Made by a program: the position numbers and the translations under genes. From positions 1 through 64,000 of the forward strand of contig CAWGRX010000002.1 of NCBI GenBank assembly GCA_963825075.1: a stretch of 64,000 nucleotides of DNA, given 5' to 3'. This DNA comes from CAWAVN01 sp963825075. GTDB lineage: Bacteria > Planctomycetota > Planctomycetia > Planctomycetales > Planctomycetaceae. Of this stretch, positions 26,308 through 35,522 are shown piece after piece. Under the pieces are notes generated by a model. It was not told the origin of the DNA and did not search any database. It worked only from the letters and a program-made list of their open reading frames with translations. Every line of letters begins with the position of its first letter. Position 1 is the stretch's first letter.

Positions 26308-27450
26308 TCAGTCGGGATACGGATCGGTGAGGCTGACCGTTGGCGTGGGAGAGGCGGTCCGCAAGGTCAGCCAAACCCGGCAGCCATGCGGTTCGCGGCC
26401 TTCGAGCCGCATTTCTCCGCCGAGTTGGGAAATCAGCGACCGGCAAAGTGCCAAGCCCAAGCCGTCGTTTCCTGGGATTGTGGTGAAAAACGGATCGAAA
26501 AGCTGGCTGCGAAATTCCGGCGGAATGCCGTCGCCGTTGTCTTCGACGGTCACTTCAATCCACTCTGCGTCGGGGTTATGAATTTGAATCCAGACATTCC
26601 GCAGCCCGGACTGGCTCCGCGCGGTCGCCTGGGCGGCGTTCAGAATCAGGTTATACATCGCATAGGTCAGCGAGGCAGAATCCCCCCACACGCCTGGCAG
26701 ATCTTCCGGAAACTGCAGGGAATAGTCCACGGCATGCTCGTCCAACGCGGGGCGGGCGAGTTCGATGGCGTTTTGGAAAACCTCGACGAGTTGGCATTTC
26801 GCGGGATCCGGTTTTCGATCCCGCACAAAACTTCGCACCTGCCGGACGATTTGGCTGGCGGAATCGCACAACTCCAAGATTTCCTCGAAGGCATATTCCA
26901 GCTTTTCGGGGGACAAATTCCCGCGCTTGAGGCCCTGCTTCGCGCCTTGGGCGTAATTGGCGATTGCCGCCAACGGCTGGTGCACGTCGTGGGCAAACGC
27001 GGACGCCATTTGCATCATCACCGCTCTCCGCATGGTGAGGCGGAGTTCGCCGAAGAGTTGCTGGATCCGCTGCCGAGCTTCGACTTGTTCTTTCCATAAG
27101 CCGGCAATCAAGCTGGATTGCGTAACGGCGCCGACGAATTCCCCGGCCGCATTCACGACCGCCACGGCATCGATGGCGCCCCAATCCAAGTCCTGCAATT
27201 CGGAAACGGGCATATCGTCCCGCACGCTTTGCCTGTCGGAAGTCGTCAACAGGTCCGCAAAAATCCGCGTCGGGAAACGGTGAACCGAATTCCGCAGGCT
27301 GACCAGGCCCAAAAATCGGCCTTCTTCAAAGACGGCCACATGCGAAGCCCGTCTCTCCTCCAGCAGGGCGGGGAAGTCGTGCAATTGCTGTTCGGCCTCC
27401 GCAAACAGAATCCCGTCGCTCAACAGATCCCGCGCTCTGAGTTCGTTCAT
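26308..27450 (-). CDS. Soluble histidine kinase with N-terminal CBS-like domain pair
   Basis: 380 residues, no membrane segment. N-terminus has two CBS-like halves (HVAVFEEGRFLGLVSLRN about 37-54; AVAVVNAAGEFVGAVTQSS about 95-113). A coiled segment leads to the phosphoacceptor motif FAHDVHQPLAAIANY, His154. ATPase domain: N-box YNLILNAAQA (Asn271), G1 EDNGDGIPPEF (303-313), F-box DPFFTT, G2 DGLGLALCRSL (329-339). It is the last gene of the long chemosensory operon and overlaps the 127-residue gene upstream by four bases. CBS domains usually bind adenine nucleotides, so it may read energy state. No cognate response-regulator with a DNA-binding domain is in the window; the single-domain REC proteins of the operon are candidates. 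Confidence 0.88.
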   Translation of the reverse strand: MNELRARDLLSDGILFAEAEQQLHDFPALLEERRASHVAVFEEGRFLGLVSLRNSVHRFPTRIFADLLTTSDRQSVRDDMPVSELQDLDWGAIDAVAVVNAAGEFVGAVTQSSLIAGLWKEQVEARQRIQQLFGELRLTMRRAVMMQMASAFAHDVHQPLAAIANYAQGAKQGLKRGNLSPEKLEYAFEEILELCDSASQIVRQVRSFVRDRKPDPAKCQLVEVFQNAIELARPALDEHAVDYSLQFPEDLPGVWGDSASLTYAMYNLILNAAQATARSQSGLRNVWIQIHNPDAEWIEVTVEDNGDGIPPEFRSQLFDPFFTTIPGNDGLGLALCRSLISQLGGEMRLEGREPHGCRVWLTLRTASPTPTVSLTDPYPD

Positions 27451-27830
27451 CGTTTGACTTCAAGTTGAAGCTCGGTATCAATGTCAATCAACAATACTTC
27501 GTGCGGGTTCATCAGCTCTCGAACCGATTCCAAAACCACGGATTTCAATTCCTCGACAGCGATGCGCTTGAGAATGTCGCGGCGGACGATAATCGCCGCA
27601 ATCGTCGCATCCTCGACATCGATTCGCTCAAAAGGCCGGCCGTTCATCAAGCCCAGGGCGCGATTCATGGCTTCGGGACCGATGGGGGACTCCGACCCCA
27701 CGACGACGATGTCCCGCACGATGGGGATCTTAAAATCCCGGATCCGCAATTGAAAGTGTTTTTTCGCCTGCTTCGCGGCACGGCCCCCTGGCTGGGCGAG
27801 GCCGGCAGCATCTTTTTTCTTCTTTGCCAC
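27447..27830 (-). CDS. Small hypothetical protein with basic N-terminus, coupled to the CBS kinase
   Basis: 127 residues, GTG start with GGAAG upstream. A Lys-rich head (MAKKKKDAAG, then RAAKQAKKHF) followed by a compact alternating beta/alpha region: FKIPIVRDIVVVGSESPIG, NRALGLMNGRPFERIDVED, ILKRIAVEELKSVVLESVRE, and HEVLLIDIDTELQLEVKR. I do not recognise it. Four-base overlap with the kinase indicates co-translation, and the position in a chemosensory operon suggests a signalling partner, but that is inference only. Confidence 0.72.
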   Translation of the reverse strand: MAKKKKDAAGLAQPGGRAAKQAKKHFQLRIRDFKIPIVRDIVVVGSESPIGPEAMNRALGLMNGRPFERIDVEDATIAAIIVRRDILKRIAVEELKSVVLESVRELMNPHEVLLIDIDTELQLEVKR

Positions 27831-27960
27831 GGTTGGAAATCTTCCAAAGAGTTAGGTCCAATCCATCGACGCACTCCCCAGTCTTGTGGTCAGAATAGCA
27901 ATCGGCTTATCGGAACGCCATCTCGGACTTCTCCGGATTTTTTCTCGATTTCCGGCCGCA

Positions 27961-29055
27961 TCAAATGCGACTCGGTTCCGGCGCGAGGCCGCTGGTGGCG
28001 TCGAGGCGGGGCAGAATCAGGAGGCGTTCTTCGAGTTCGAAACAGCCGAGGACGTAGGGCCGCCAGCTTTTCTTAGGCAGCGGGCAGGGACGGTGGTTGG
28101 TGGGCAGCCGGAGCGATTGGAGGCGGCCCGTGACGGGAAGCGCGACGAGGCCGGCGTTTCGGGGCGCGCGGAGGATCAGCAAATGGCTGTCCGGTTCGTC
28201 CGCGATCTCAGAATCCAGCGACGCTTGGAGATCGATCATCGGGACCGGACAGTTCCGCCAATGCACAAACCCCAAAATTGCGGGCAGGCTTCCTGGAACA
28301 GAAACCAAGGGCAACGGTTCGGAGATCTCGACGATTTGCGAAATGCTCAAGCCGATCAGCAGTTGCCAATCGTCGATGACGCCGGCGGGAAAGGTCACCA
28401 TCTGCTGAATGCCGCCTTGGTTCGCAGCGGGAGCAACCTGGGCATAGCGGCAGAGCAAACGTTCGGGCGAAATGCTGGGCGCGGGCATGACTTCGCCGCC
28501 GGCCCACAGAGTGCTCGGATTCAAAAGCAAGTGCATTTGATGGTGGGCGCGGCGGCGGTTGTTGGAAACCCGCGCGGGCACGCTGACGCCGGGCAGATGC
28601 CGGGAGGCGTCCTCTTCCCGGGGAACGTGCCGATCGCGGGTGAAGTCCACAATCCCGCGAAAGCATCCGCCCGTATGTTCGAGCGGTTTGGGCAAAGGCA
28701 AGAGGTTATCTTCGGTCAGCCGAATCACGCGGGACACGCTCTCCACCAAGAGGCCGTATATTTGGCGGGGATGGTCGATCAAGACCGTGTAGTGCCATGT
28801 GTCCGGGGAACCGGGGGGGAGTTTCAGCAAGTCGGCGAGATCGAACACGGGCACGTTTTGTCCGCGATGGGGCACACAGCCTGCCGCACCGGCCGGCACA
28901 TCCGCCCCTGCCGGCCGGAGATCGCGGGAAGGCTTCACGCCCGCCACCGCGGACATCTCCAGGCAATACACGTCCTCCCCCAAGCCGCAGCGAATCACAT
29001 CCACATTCGCCTGCTTGACGGTTTCACGACGCTTCGACAATACCACGGCATTCAT
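27961..29055 (-). CDS. Tandem CheW-like domain protein
   Basis: 364 residues. First CheW-like domain about 17-150 (VIRCGLGEDVYCLEMSAV, then VPHRGQNVPVFDLADLLKLP, then YGLLVESVSRVIRLTEDNLL). A linker of about 40 residues with basic patches precedes the second, about 205-350 (LLIGLSISQIVEISEPLPLV, ILGFVHWRNCPVPMIDLQ, VALPVTGRLQSLRL). CheW domains dock CheA and MCPs; two copies in one chain could bridge arrays. It lies 78 bases after the CheA/REC gene, in the same direction. Confidence 0.8.
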   Translation of the reverse strand: MNAVVLSKRRETVKQANVDVIRCGLGEDVYCLEMSAVAGVKPSRDLRPAGADVPAGAAGCVPHRGQNVPVFDLADLLKLPPGSPDTWHYTVLIDHPRQIYGLLVESVSRVIRLTEDNLLPLPKPLEHTGGCFRGIVDFTRDRHVPREEDASRHLPGVSVPARVSNNRRRAHHQMHLLLNPSTLWAGGEVMPAPSISPERLLCRYAQVAPAANQGGIQQMVTFPAGVIDDWQLLIGLSISQIVEISEPLPLVSVPGSLPAILGFVHWRNCPVPMIDLQASLDSEIADEPDSHLLILRAPRNAGLVALPVTGRLQSLRLPTNHRPCPLPKKSWRPYVLGCFELEERLLILPRLDATSGLAPEPSRI

Positions 29056-29133
29056 AGTTCAATCTTCAAACCGACGTGCGACAAATTCGATGGTCCGCAC
29101 AGCGGACCCTACGGCTCTGACAACGGACAAATC

Positions 29134-30405
29134 TCAAACCAGCAACCGGGCCGGCGAACCGGGTTTGGGTTGGCTGACGAGCTCGCGGATCAAACTGAGC
29201 AGGGCTTCGTCCTGATAGGGTTTGACCATGTACCCGGTGGCTCCCAAGTCTAAGGCCTTCGTGCGGTGCTTCTCGCCCGCCCGAGAGGTGACCATAATCA
29301 CCGGGGTGTTCCGATAAGCCTCTTGCGATCTGAGGAAACCCAAGAGTTCGTACCCATCCATGCGGGGCATCTCGATGTCCAACAGGAACACGTCCGGCGG
29401 TCCAGTCAGGCCGTGCAACACCTCCAAGGCGTCGCGGCCGTCTTTGGCATCGATGGGAATCCAGCCCACGGACTTGATGAGGTTCGTCGTCACCCGGCGG
29501 ACGCTCACCGAATCGTCGGCCACAAACACCGTCAGCGGCCGATTATGCATCGGACGCTCGGCGGCGCGGGCGGGACGCAAATTCGGGACGGCCTGAATGT
29601 GTTCTTCCTTCTCGCCCACGAGCACAATCGGATCGAGAATCGGCACCACGGTCCCGTCGCCCAATAAGGTCGCCCCTAAAAGTCCCTTCACGCGGACCAG
29701 ATGCGTGCCCAAGGTTTTGACCACGATGTCCCTGGCTCCGAGGATGCTGTCGATCTGGAACCCGACTTTGCTTTTTCCAGAACCGAGAATCACGACGGGC
29801 AGCATCGGAGACAACTCCGTCGCCCCCCAATCGGAAGCCGAGGGAATGCACAGCCGGTTCGCCATGCGGTGCAGCGGATGCGTTTCGCCCGCGACTTGGA
29901 TGACCGGTTCCCCGCCGAGGCATTCGACGGCATTGGGGTCCACCCGCAGAATCTGTATGACGGACTGCATGGGCACCGCGAAGACCTGCTTTTCCACGCG
30001 AACCAGAAGCGCCCGCGTGATGGCCTGCGTCATCGGCAGTTGAATCGTAAACACCGTGCCCTCGCCCACGGTCGATGCAATCGAAATGTTTCCTTTGAGC
30101 TTGCGGATTTTCTCCCGCACAATGTCCATGCCCACGCCCCGGCCGGAAACTTCCGTGAGTTCGTTCGCCGTCGAAAAGCCCGGCTCGAACAGGAGTTGAT
30201 GGCAGGTTTCCTGGTCGAGGGTTTCAGCTTCTTCCGCGGCGAGCATTCCCAGTTCCACGGCTTTCGCGCGAATCTTGGCCGCATCAATGCCCCGGCCGTC
30301 GTCCGCGACTTCCAGAATCACCTGCGTCCCTTGCGGAAACGCGCGGATCGAAATGTCGGCTTCCGCCGGCTTGCCCTGGTCCGCGCAGTTCTTCCGGGGA
30401 TTCAA
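29134..30405 (-). CDS. Hybrid CheA/ChpA-type kinase, C-terminal part (ATPase end, CheW, REC)
   Basis: Continuation of the gene starting at 32194 after a one-base frame break near 30385. Contains the rest of the ATPase domain (VILEVADDGRGIDAAKI; FEPGFSTANELTEVSGRGVG; KLKGNISIASTVGEGTVFT), a CheW-like regulatory domain (KQVFAVPMQSVIQILRV ... VGFQIDSILGARDIVVK), and a C-terminal receiver domain with FVADDSVSVRRV, the phosphoacceptor region DVFLLDIEMPRMDGYELL and the conserved Lys in YMVKPYQDE. The Met at 30405 is out of the true frame by a few residues and has no ribosome binding site. Confidence 0.88.
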   Translation of the reverse strand: MNPRKNCADQGKPAEADISIRAFPQGTQVILEVADDGRGIDAAKIRAKAVELGMLAAEEAETLDQETCHQLLFEPGFSTANELTEVSGRGVGMDIVREKIRKLKGNISIASTVGEGTVFTIQLPMTQAITRALLVRVEKQVFAVPMQSVIQILRVDPNAVECLGGEPVIQVAGETHPLHRMANRLCIPSASDWGATELSPMLPVVILGSGKSKVGFQIDSILGARDIVVKTLGTHLVRVKGLLGATLLGDGTVVPILDPIVLVGEKEEHIQAVPNLRPARAAERPMHNRPLTVFVADDSVSVRRVTTNLIKSVGWIPIDAKDGRDALEVLHGLTGPPDVFLLDIEMPRMDGYELLGFLRSQEAYRNTPVIMVTSRAGEKHRTKALDLGATGYMVKPYQDEALLSLIRELVSQPKPGSPARLLV

Positions 30406-32194
30406 TCCCGTGATCGGCGGCGTTTCGCAAGAGGTGCATCAAGGGTTCCGAGAGTTCTTCGATCGCATTTTTATCCAGCTCGACGTGCTCGCCTTGCAGG
30501 GTGAGCTGGATGTTCTTTCCGGTTTGGTCGGCCACCGTGCGGACCGTGCGCTTTACCCGATCGGCGATCGTCGCCAGTGGAACCATTCGCACACGGGTCA
30601 AGCGGTCCTGGGTTTCCCGGGCGATCCGGCTTTGCCGGGTGAGCAGCGCATCGAATTCGCCGGTCAGGTTGTTGAGTTCATTGCCCACCGTGCCCACGTC
30701 ATTCGTGACTTCCGACAGCGAGCGGGCCAAAAGATGGAACTCGGTGTAGCGGTCGAATTCCAGCTCGTCGAACTCGTCCAAGCGATTTTTGGACACCCGC
30801 AGCGAAGGGGCGGCCGGCAAGATGGGCTTCCAACGGTCGGTTTTCGTGAGCTTCCCAATGTCGTTCCCGGCTTTCCCACGATCCCAGCGTCCGCCGAGGG
30901 CTTCGACTTCGTAATGGGTTTCCAGCTCCAGGGCGATTTTGCGAAGCCGTTCCAGGGAGATTTCCAATTCCTCCACAAAGTTGTGGAAGGCGTTCATGCG
31001 TTGTTCGAGGGATGAGCGGTTGATAATCATCTCGCCCACGAGCCGGCTGATCTCATCGATCCGCTCCAAAGGCACCCGGAGGGCCGGGCCGTGATGCACG
31101 CCTTCCACCTGCGGCGCGGCGGCGGTTCGCGGCGGCTCCACGGCGAGCTTGATGACCGGTGGCTCGGTTTCGGCCGGCTGAGTTTTAGGCGCGTCGGCCG
31201 GTGCCTCGGCGGCTTCCACCTGGGGTTGTTCCTCAAGAGATTGGAGTTCTTGATCGTATTGGACATACACGCCCGCGACCGATTGCCGAATTTTCTCACG
31301 GTCGAACGTGCCCGCTGCCAGGTCTTGAAGCGTGTCGGTGGTCTGATAAATCAGCTTGATTTGGGCGGGACTGGGTTGGATTTCCTCATCGTACAGCCGG
31401 TCTAACAGGTCTTCCATGCGGTGCGCGATCTGGGTGATCGTCCGCAGCCCCACTGCCCCCGCGGCCCCTTTCAAAGTGTGAGCCGCCCGCCTGAGTTCCT
31501 GCACCAACTCACGGCTGGCGTGGTCCTTTTCGATCTCTTCCAGAGAGTGATACAAACTCTTGAGATGATCGTCAGCTTCTTCGTTGAAGACTTCCAACAA
31601 TTCGGCCGGCACGTTGTCCCGGTCTTTCAAATCCCGATCGATGCCTTCAATGATCGCCGGGTCGATGTCGATGTCCTCGTTCGTTTGATTTTCTTCCACG
31701 GAAGCCTCCGGGCCGGCGGGTTCTTTCATCAGCAATTGCAAACTGTCCGAGTTGATCGCCGAGTCGAGGGACTCTTGCAACAGGGCCATTTGCTCGTCTT
31801 CGAGCTCCGGGAAATGATTGCAGTAAGCCCCGACCGCATCGGAGAGGAGGGTTTCTTCCTTCAAATTCTTCTCCTGGAGGCCATGCAGATACCGGCAGAG
31901 CAGTTCCCATAATTCCAACGAAGTCGCCAGGACGTTTTCGTGCGAGGTCTCTTCGCCGGTGAGGCCTTCTTCGAGCACTTCTTCCAAGAGGCGGGCGATC
32001 AGTTCCACGGAGGGGAACCGCACCATCAGTGCCGCCCCTTTGATCGAGTGGGCCAGGCGGTGGGCTTCTTCGAGAGCCGATTCCTCCCACGCCCCCTGTC
32101 CGAGCGCTTGCAGCCGATCGCCCACCGTTTGGAGGGAATCCTGCACCTCGATGAGAAACCCATCGAGCAATTCTCGCGTGATCTTGCGGGGCAT
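30284..32194 (-). CDS. Hybrid CheA/ChpA-type kinase, N-terminal part (two Hpt domains, dimerisation, ATPase start)
   Basis: Start at 32194 has GGAAGGAAGAGA upstream. Hpt domain 1: HRLAHSIKGAALMV, phospho-His49. Hpt domain 2: RRAAHTLKGAAGAVG, His239. An acidic/proline linker (about 330-375) is followed by a dimerisation helix region (RIDEISRLVGEMIINRSSLE) and the beginning of the ATPase domain (LLRNAADHGIESPEE, N-box). Adding one base near 30385 gives PEELRADQGKPAEADI and joins the 29134-30405 frame; the complete protein would be about 1020 residues: Hpt-Hpt-P3-HATPase-CheW-REC. This is the architecture of PilL/ChpA/PixL kinases for twitching and phototaxis rather than flagellar CheA. Confidence 0.9.
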   Translation of the reverse strand: MPRKITRELLDGFLIEVQDSLQTVGDRLQALGQGAWEESALEEAHRLAHSIKGAALMVRFPSVELIARLLEEVLEEGLTGEETSHENVLATSLELWELLCRYLHGLQEKNLKEETLLSDAVGAYCNHFPELEDEQMALLQESLDSAINSDSLQLLMKEPAGPEASVEENQTNEDIDIDPAIIEGIDRDLKDRDNVPAELLEVFNEEADDHLKSLYHSLEEIEKDHASRELVQELRRAAHTLKGAAGAVGLRTITQIAHRMEDLLDRLYDEEIQPSPAQIKLIYQTTDTLQDLAAGTFDREKIRQSVAGVYVQYDQELQSLEEQPQVEAAEAPADAPKTQPAETEPPVIKLAVEPPRTAAAPQVEGVHHGPALRVPLERIDEISRLVGEMIINRSSLEQRMNAFHNFVEELEISLERLRKIALELETHYEVEALGGRWDRGKAGNDIGKLTKTDRWKPILPAAPSLRVSKNRLDEFDELEFDRYTEFHLLARSLSEVTNDVGTVGNELNNLTGEFDALLTRQSRIARETQDRLTRVRMVPLATIADRVKRTVRTVADQTGKNIQLTLQGEHVELDKNAIEELSEPLMHLLRNAADHGIESPEELRGPGQAGGSRHFDPRVSARDAGDSGSRGRRPGH

Positions 32195-32322
32195 TTCTCT
32201 TCCTTCCAGGGGCAGAGAGGTCAGAGGCCAGGTATCGGAGGTCAGCGGAGTGGCGGGGAAGGAATTGAGAGAATGATAAACCGTCCGCTCGTTTTCATTC
32301 TCCCGATCTCCCCCTAACTTGC

Positions 32323-33870
32323 TCAGCGGGCGGAGCCGGCGGGCGTGCGGCCTTCCCCTTGCGGCAACCGCATCAATTCTTCCGCGCGGAGATCCTGGAG
32401 GCTTGGCGTCATGCGGCCGTCGTCTTCGGGAAGTTTGAACGCACTCACGGAACCGCGGAGTTCTTCGGCGAGAGACGCCAATCCGCCGACGGCTTTCGCG
32501 GCCTGCTTGGTCCCGTCCGCCGTCTGTTTGGTCACGCCGGAGATTTCGTTCATCGATTTCGAGAGCGCTTCCGCACCGCGGGCCTGCTGTTTGGTGGCGA
32601 GTGAAATGCTGTGAATCAGCTCGTCCAGCCGCGAGGAGACTTCATCGATTTCTTCCAGGGCTTCCCCGGCTTGCACGGCCAAGGTCGAGCCGGCCACCAC
32701 TTCCCGCGTGCTTTCTTCCATCGCGGCGATGGCTTCCGACGTTTCCCCCTGGATCGCTTTAATCAAGGCGGCGATCTGCTTGGTCGCTTCGTTCGAGCGT
32801 TCGGCGAGGCGTTCGACTTCCTCGGCCACCACCGCGAACCCTTGCCCGGCGTCGCCCGCCATCGCCGCCTGAATCGAGGCATTCAAGGCGAGAATACTCG
32901 TGCGGTCGGCGATGTCGCTAATCAACTGCACGATTTCGCCGATCTCCTGCGAGCTTTCGCCCAGACGTTTGATGCGTTTGGCGCTGTCCTGCACCTGATC
33001 GCGAATCCGGTTCATGCCCTGAATCGTATCCTGCACCGCGAGCGTTCCCTTGTCGGCGCTTTCGCGGGCCTGACGGGCGACGACGGCGGACTCGTCGGTA
33101 TTGTCGGCCACCTGGCCGATGGAGAGAGACATTTCATCAATCGCCGAGGACGTGTCCAAAATCTGGGCCGCCTGGGCTTCGGTCCCGCGGGAGAGGTGCT
33201 CGGTCGTGGAGCGGATGTCGTGAGTGGAATGGCTCACCTGATCCGTCGCCCGCTTCACCCGGCGAACCACGTCGCGAAGCTGCGAGATCATGTAGTTGAT
33301 CGCATCGGAGATTCCGCCGGTGAGTTCACGGTTCACGTTGGATTCGATCCGCAAATCGCCCGCTGCGATCTCCGAGACTTCCTGCATCAGGATTTGAATG
33401 TCCTGCTGGATCGCGTCGCGTTCCTCGCGGGACTGAATCAGCGTGAGCGTGTTGTCGCACATCGAGTTGAGGGACTCGGCCACGGTGCCCAGCTCGTCCC
33501 GGCTGACGACTTCCGCCCGCGCGTTAAACTGCCCCACGCCGATGGCCGAGAGCATGTCCATGATCGCGTCGGTCTGCCGCGTGAGGCCGTTGGCGAACAT
33601 CAAGGAGACGATCAAAATCAAGACACTCGCTCCGACCGCCACGATGAGGAACACTTTCCACATCGTGAACATTACTGGTTCGAGCTGGTCCGGCATCTGG
33701 GTTCCGATGACGGTGATCGAAGCCTGGTACAATGCCAGGCCCAACACAAACAGCGGAATCAGGCCCACCGCCAACATGCCGAGAGCCAGCTTGTTGCGAA
33801 TGCGGTTGGCCACCACATCGCCCAGCCGCGAGTCGGCGATCACCTTAAAAAACTGATGAATCTTGCCCAT
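32323..33870 (-). CDS. Methyl-accepting chemotaxis protein (PilJ/PixJ-like), short periplasmic loop
   Basis: 515 residues. Two hydrophobic helices (about 28-50 and 70-94) enclose only about 20 exposed residues, so there is no periplasmic ligand domain. Two HAMP-like segments follow (about 94-150 and 160-205), then a long signalling domain with the hairpin tip about DIADRTSILALNASIQAAMA and GFAVVAEEVERLAERS. The C-terminus lacks the CheR-docking pentapeptide. Start has GGAG only a few bases upstream. Position between CheW and CheA matches pilJ in pilGHIJ-type operons. Confidence 0.93.
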   Translation of the reverse strand: MGKIHQFFKVIADSRLGDVVANRIRNKLALGMLAVGLIPLFVLGLALYQASITVIGTQMPDQLEPVMFTMWKVFLIVAVGASVLILIVSLMFANGLTRQTDAIMDMLSAIGVGQFNARAEVVSRDELGTVAESLNSMCDNTLTLIQSREERDAIQQDIQILMQEVSEIAAGDLRIESNVNRELTGGISDAINYMISQLRDVVRRVKRATDQVSHSTHDIRSTTEHLSRGTEAQAAQILDTSSAIDEMSLSIGQVADNTDESAVVARQARESADKGTLAVQDTIQGMNRIRDQVQDSAKRIKRLGESSQEIGEIVQLISDIADRTSILALNASIQAAMAGDAGQGFAVVAEEVERLAERSNEATKQIAALIKAIQGETSEAIAAMEESTREVVAGSTLAVQAGEALEEIDEVSSRLDELIHSISLATKQQARGAEALSKSMNEISGVTKQTADGTKQAAKAVGGLASLAEELRGSVSAFKLPEDDGRMTPSLQDLRAEELMRLPQGEGRTPAGSAR

Positions 33871-33952
33871 ATCTCCAATCCCATCGACGAGGTCTGTGTG
33901 AGAGGTTTTTGTGAATCGTCCAGCCTGTTCCGGCAGCGTATTTCCTGGTGAA

Positions 33953-34120
33953 AATCCGAATCACGAAATCCGAAATCCGAAACAAATTCAAAATCCCAAA
34001 TCCGAATGTCCCAAACAGATCCCTCGCCTCATAAAACGTAGCCGACGCCGAGAGTTTGGATATTGGTATTTCGGTCATTGGAATTTGTTTCGGATTTCGA
34101 GATTCGGATTTCGGATTTTC
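33953..34120. repeat. AT-rich inverted repeat (ATCCGAAATCCGAAAC type)
   Basis: AAATCCGAATCACGAAATCC... at 33953-33994 is inverted, imperfectly, at 34078-34120 (GGAATTTGTTTCGGATTTCG...). It fills the gap between the MCP and CheW genes and is much more AT-rich than its surroundings. An RNA hairpin here could lower read-through into the MCP. Confidence 0.7.
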
Positions 34121-34121
34121 C

Positions 34122-34790
34122 TTAGCCCATTCGCAAGGTCGGGGAGTTTAATGTCGCTTCCAAATCCAAAACGCAGATCACCCCGCCGGGGGTTTCGTAG
34201 GTTCCCTTGAGGTACGGGCCGATCTGTCCTTCCATCGGTCCGACGGGCCGGCGAATTCGCGCGGGATCCATTTCGGTGATCCCCACGATTTCATCGACGA
34301 CGAATCCGGCCGTCAAATCCTGGCTGTCGGTCCGCACCACGACCAGACGGGATTTGGGCCCCAAAGCCGAGGCGTCAAAACCCAAAAGTTGTTTGATATC
34401 CACAATCGAAACAATGTTGCCCCGCAAGTTGCACACGCCGGGAATCCATGCAGGCAAGTTGGGGAGATAGGTCACGGGCGGCAACTGTTGGATCTCGACG
34501 ATATTTTTCATCGGAAAGCCCAAACAACTTTCGCCCAGGGACACCAAAACGTGCTTATCTTCGATCGACCGGGTCCGGAGTTTTTGAGGACTCCCTCCCA
34601 GTTCTTTGTGGACAGTTTCGAGGATTTCGCGGTCCAACTGCCCAACGAGCGCTTCCAGCGAAGCTTCGCCTGCGAAATCCTCCGGGGAGAAATCGTCCGC
34701 GGCGTCCCCGTCGAGTTCATCCATCAGGGATGCGGAGTCGGCTCCAAAGGCCTCTTCGATGGCCGAGAGGACATCATCATCAAACGTCAT
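34122..34790 (-). CDS. CheW-like adaptor with acidic N-terminal extension
   Basis: 222 residues. The first about 75 residues are acidic (FDDDVLSAIEEAFGADS; DELDGDAADDFSPEDF). The CheW domain at about 78-215: LVSLGESCLGFPMKNIVEI, LPAWIPGVCNLRGNIVSIVD, FVVDEIVGITEMDP. Position before the MCP gene corresponds to pilI/pixI. Its role is to connect the receptor and the kinase. GGAG lies about 13 bases upstream of the start. Confidence 0.88.
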   Translation of the reverse strand: MTFDDDVLSAIEEAFGADSASLMDELDGDAADDFSPEDFAGEASLEALVGQLDREILETVHKELGGSPQKLRTRSIEDKHVLVSLGESCLGFPMKNIVEIQQLPPVTYLPNLPAWIPGVCNLRGNIVSIVDIKQLLGFDASALGPKSRLVVVRTDSQDLTAGFVVDEIVGITEMDPARIRRPVGPMEGQIGPYLKGTYETPGGVICVLDLEATLNSPTLRMG

Positions 34791-34819
34791 GATTCAAAGT
34801 CGCTCCGCGAGAAAGTCTT

Positions 34820-35048
34820 AGCCGCGTAGCGGCGGCAGCATGTAGCTGCGGGCGTTAGCCCGCAGCTCCGGAATCCAAAAAAATCATCAGCCGCGAAGCG
34901 GCGCTAGCAATTCCTCAAGGGAAGATCTGAACTAGTACCTAATTGCGACATCATTTGCTGTCGCCGCTTCGCGGCTTTATGTTTATAAAACTTCATCTTA
35001 ATCTGCGGGCTAACGCCCGCAGCTATCTGCTGCCGCCGCTACGCGGCT
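34820..35048. repeat. Long inverted repeat, family B (MITE-like)
   Basis: Arms of 46 bases (34820-34865 and 35003-35048) match as inverted copies with two mismatches; each is built from smaller palindromes (AGCCGCGTAGCGGC; CTGCGGGCGTTAGCCCGCAG). The interior carries two more inverted pieces (AGCCGCGAAGCGGCG near 34890; CGCCGCTTCGCGGCT near 34962). It sits inside the chemosensory operon. No open frame, so a non-autonomous element. Confidence 0.9.
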
Positions 35049-35058
35049 CTTTATTTTC

Positions 35059-35460
35059 CTAGGGGGAATTGAGCTGCGGGGTGATAGCCTCGCCTTTGAG
35101 GAGGGCCCCGATCGCCGCGATGAGTTCTTCGTCTTCAAAGGGCTTGGTGATGTAGGCGTCGGCTCCCTGCTTTTGGCCCCAGAAACGGTCACTGGCCTGG
35201 TTCTTGCTGCTGAGCATCAGGATTTTAATGTCCTGAGTCGCGGCTTCGGTCTTGAGCTGCCGGCAAACTTGAAAGCCGTTTTTCTTAGGCAAAATGATGT
35301 CCAGCACGATCAAGTCGGGCACAAGCCGGGCGGCGATTTCCAAGGCCTCTTCGCCGTCCGAAGCGCAAAGCACCTTGAAGCCTTGCTCGCTGAGCGTATC
35401 GGACGTGATCTTGAGAGCCGTGGGACTATCATCGACGACAAGAATGGTTTTGGCGGGCAT
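35059..35460 (-). CDS. Single-domain response regulator (PilH/CheY-like)
   Basis: 133 residues from the ATG at 35460 (MPAKTILVVDDSPTALK), chosen because AGGAG lies seven bases upstream; a GTG two codons earlier is possible. Full receiver fold: acidic pocket VVDDS, phospho-Asp in LIVLDIILPKKNGF, Thr/Ser in ILMLSSK, Lys in YITKPFEDEE. No output domain. Position matches pilH/pixH; likely a phosphate sink or motor-facing output of the kinase. Confidence 0.92.
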   Translation of the reverse strand: MPAKTILVVDDSPTALKITSDTLSEQGFKVLCASDGEEALEIAARLVPDLIVLDIILPKKNGFQVCRQLKTEAATQDIKILMLSSKNQASDRFWGQKQGADAYITKPFEDEELIAAIGALLKGEAITPQLNSP

Positions 35461-35522
35461 CAACACGACTCCTTGCTAGTTCCTGAGAGTTTAGGCCCAC
35501 GTGAGGGGCAAGGGATAAAACA

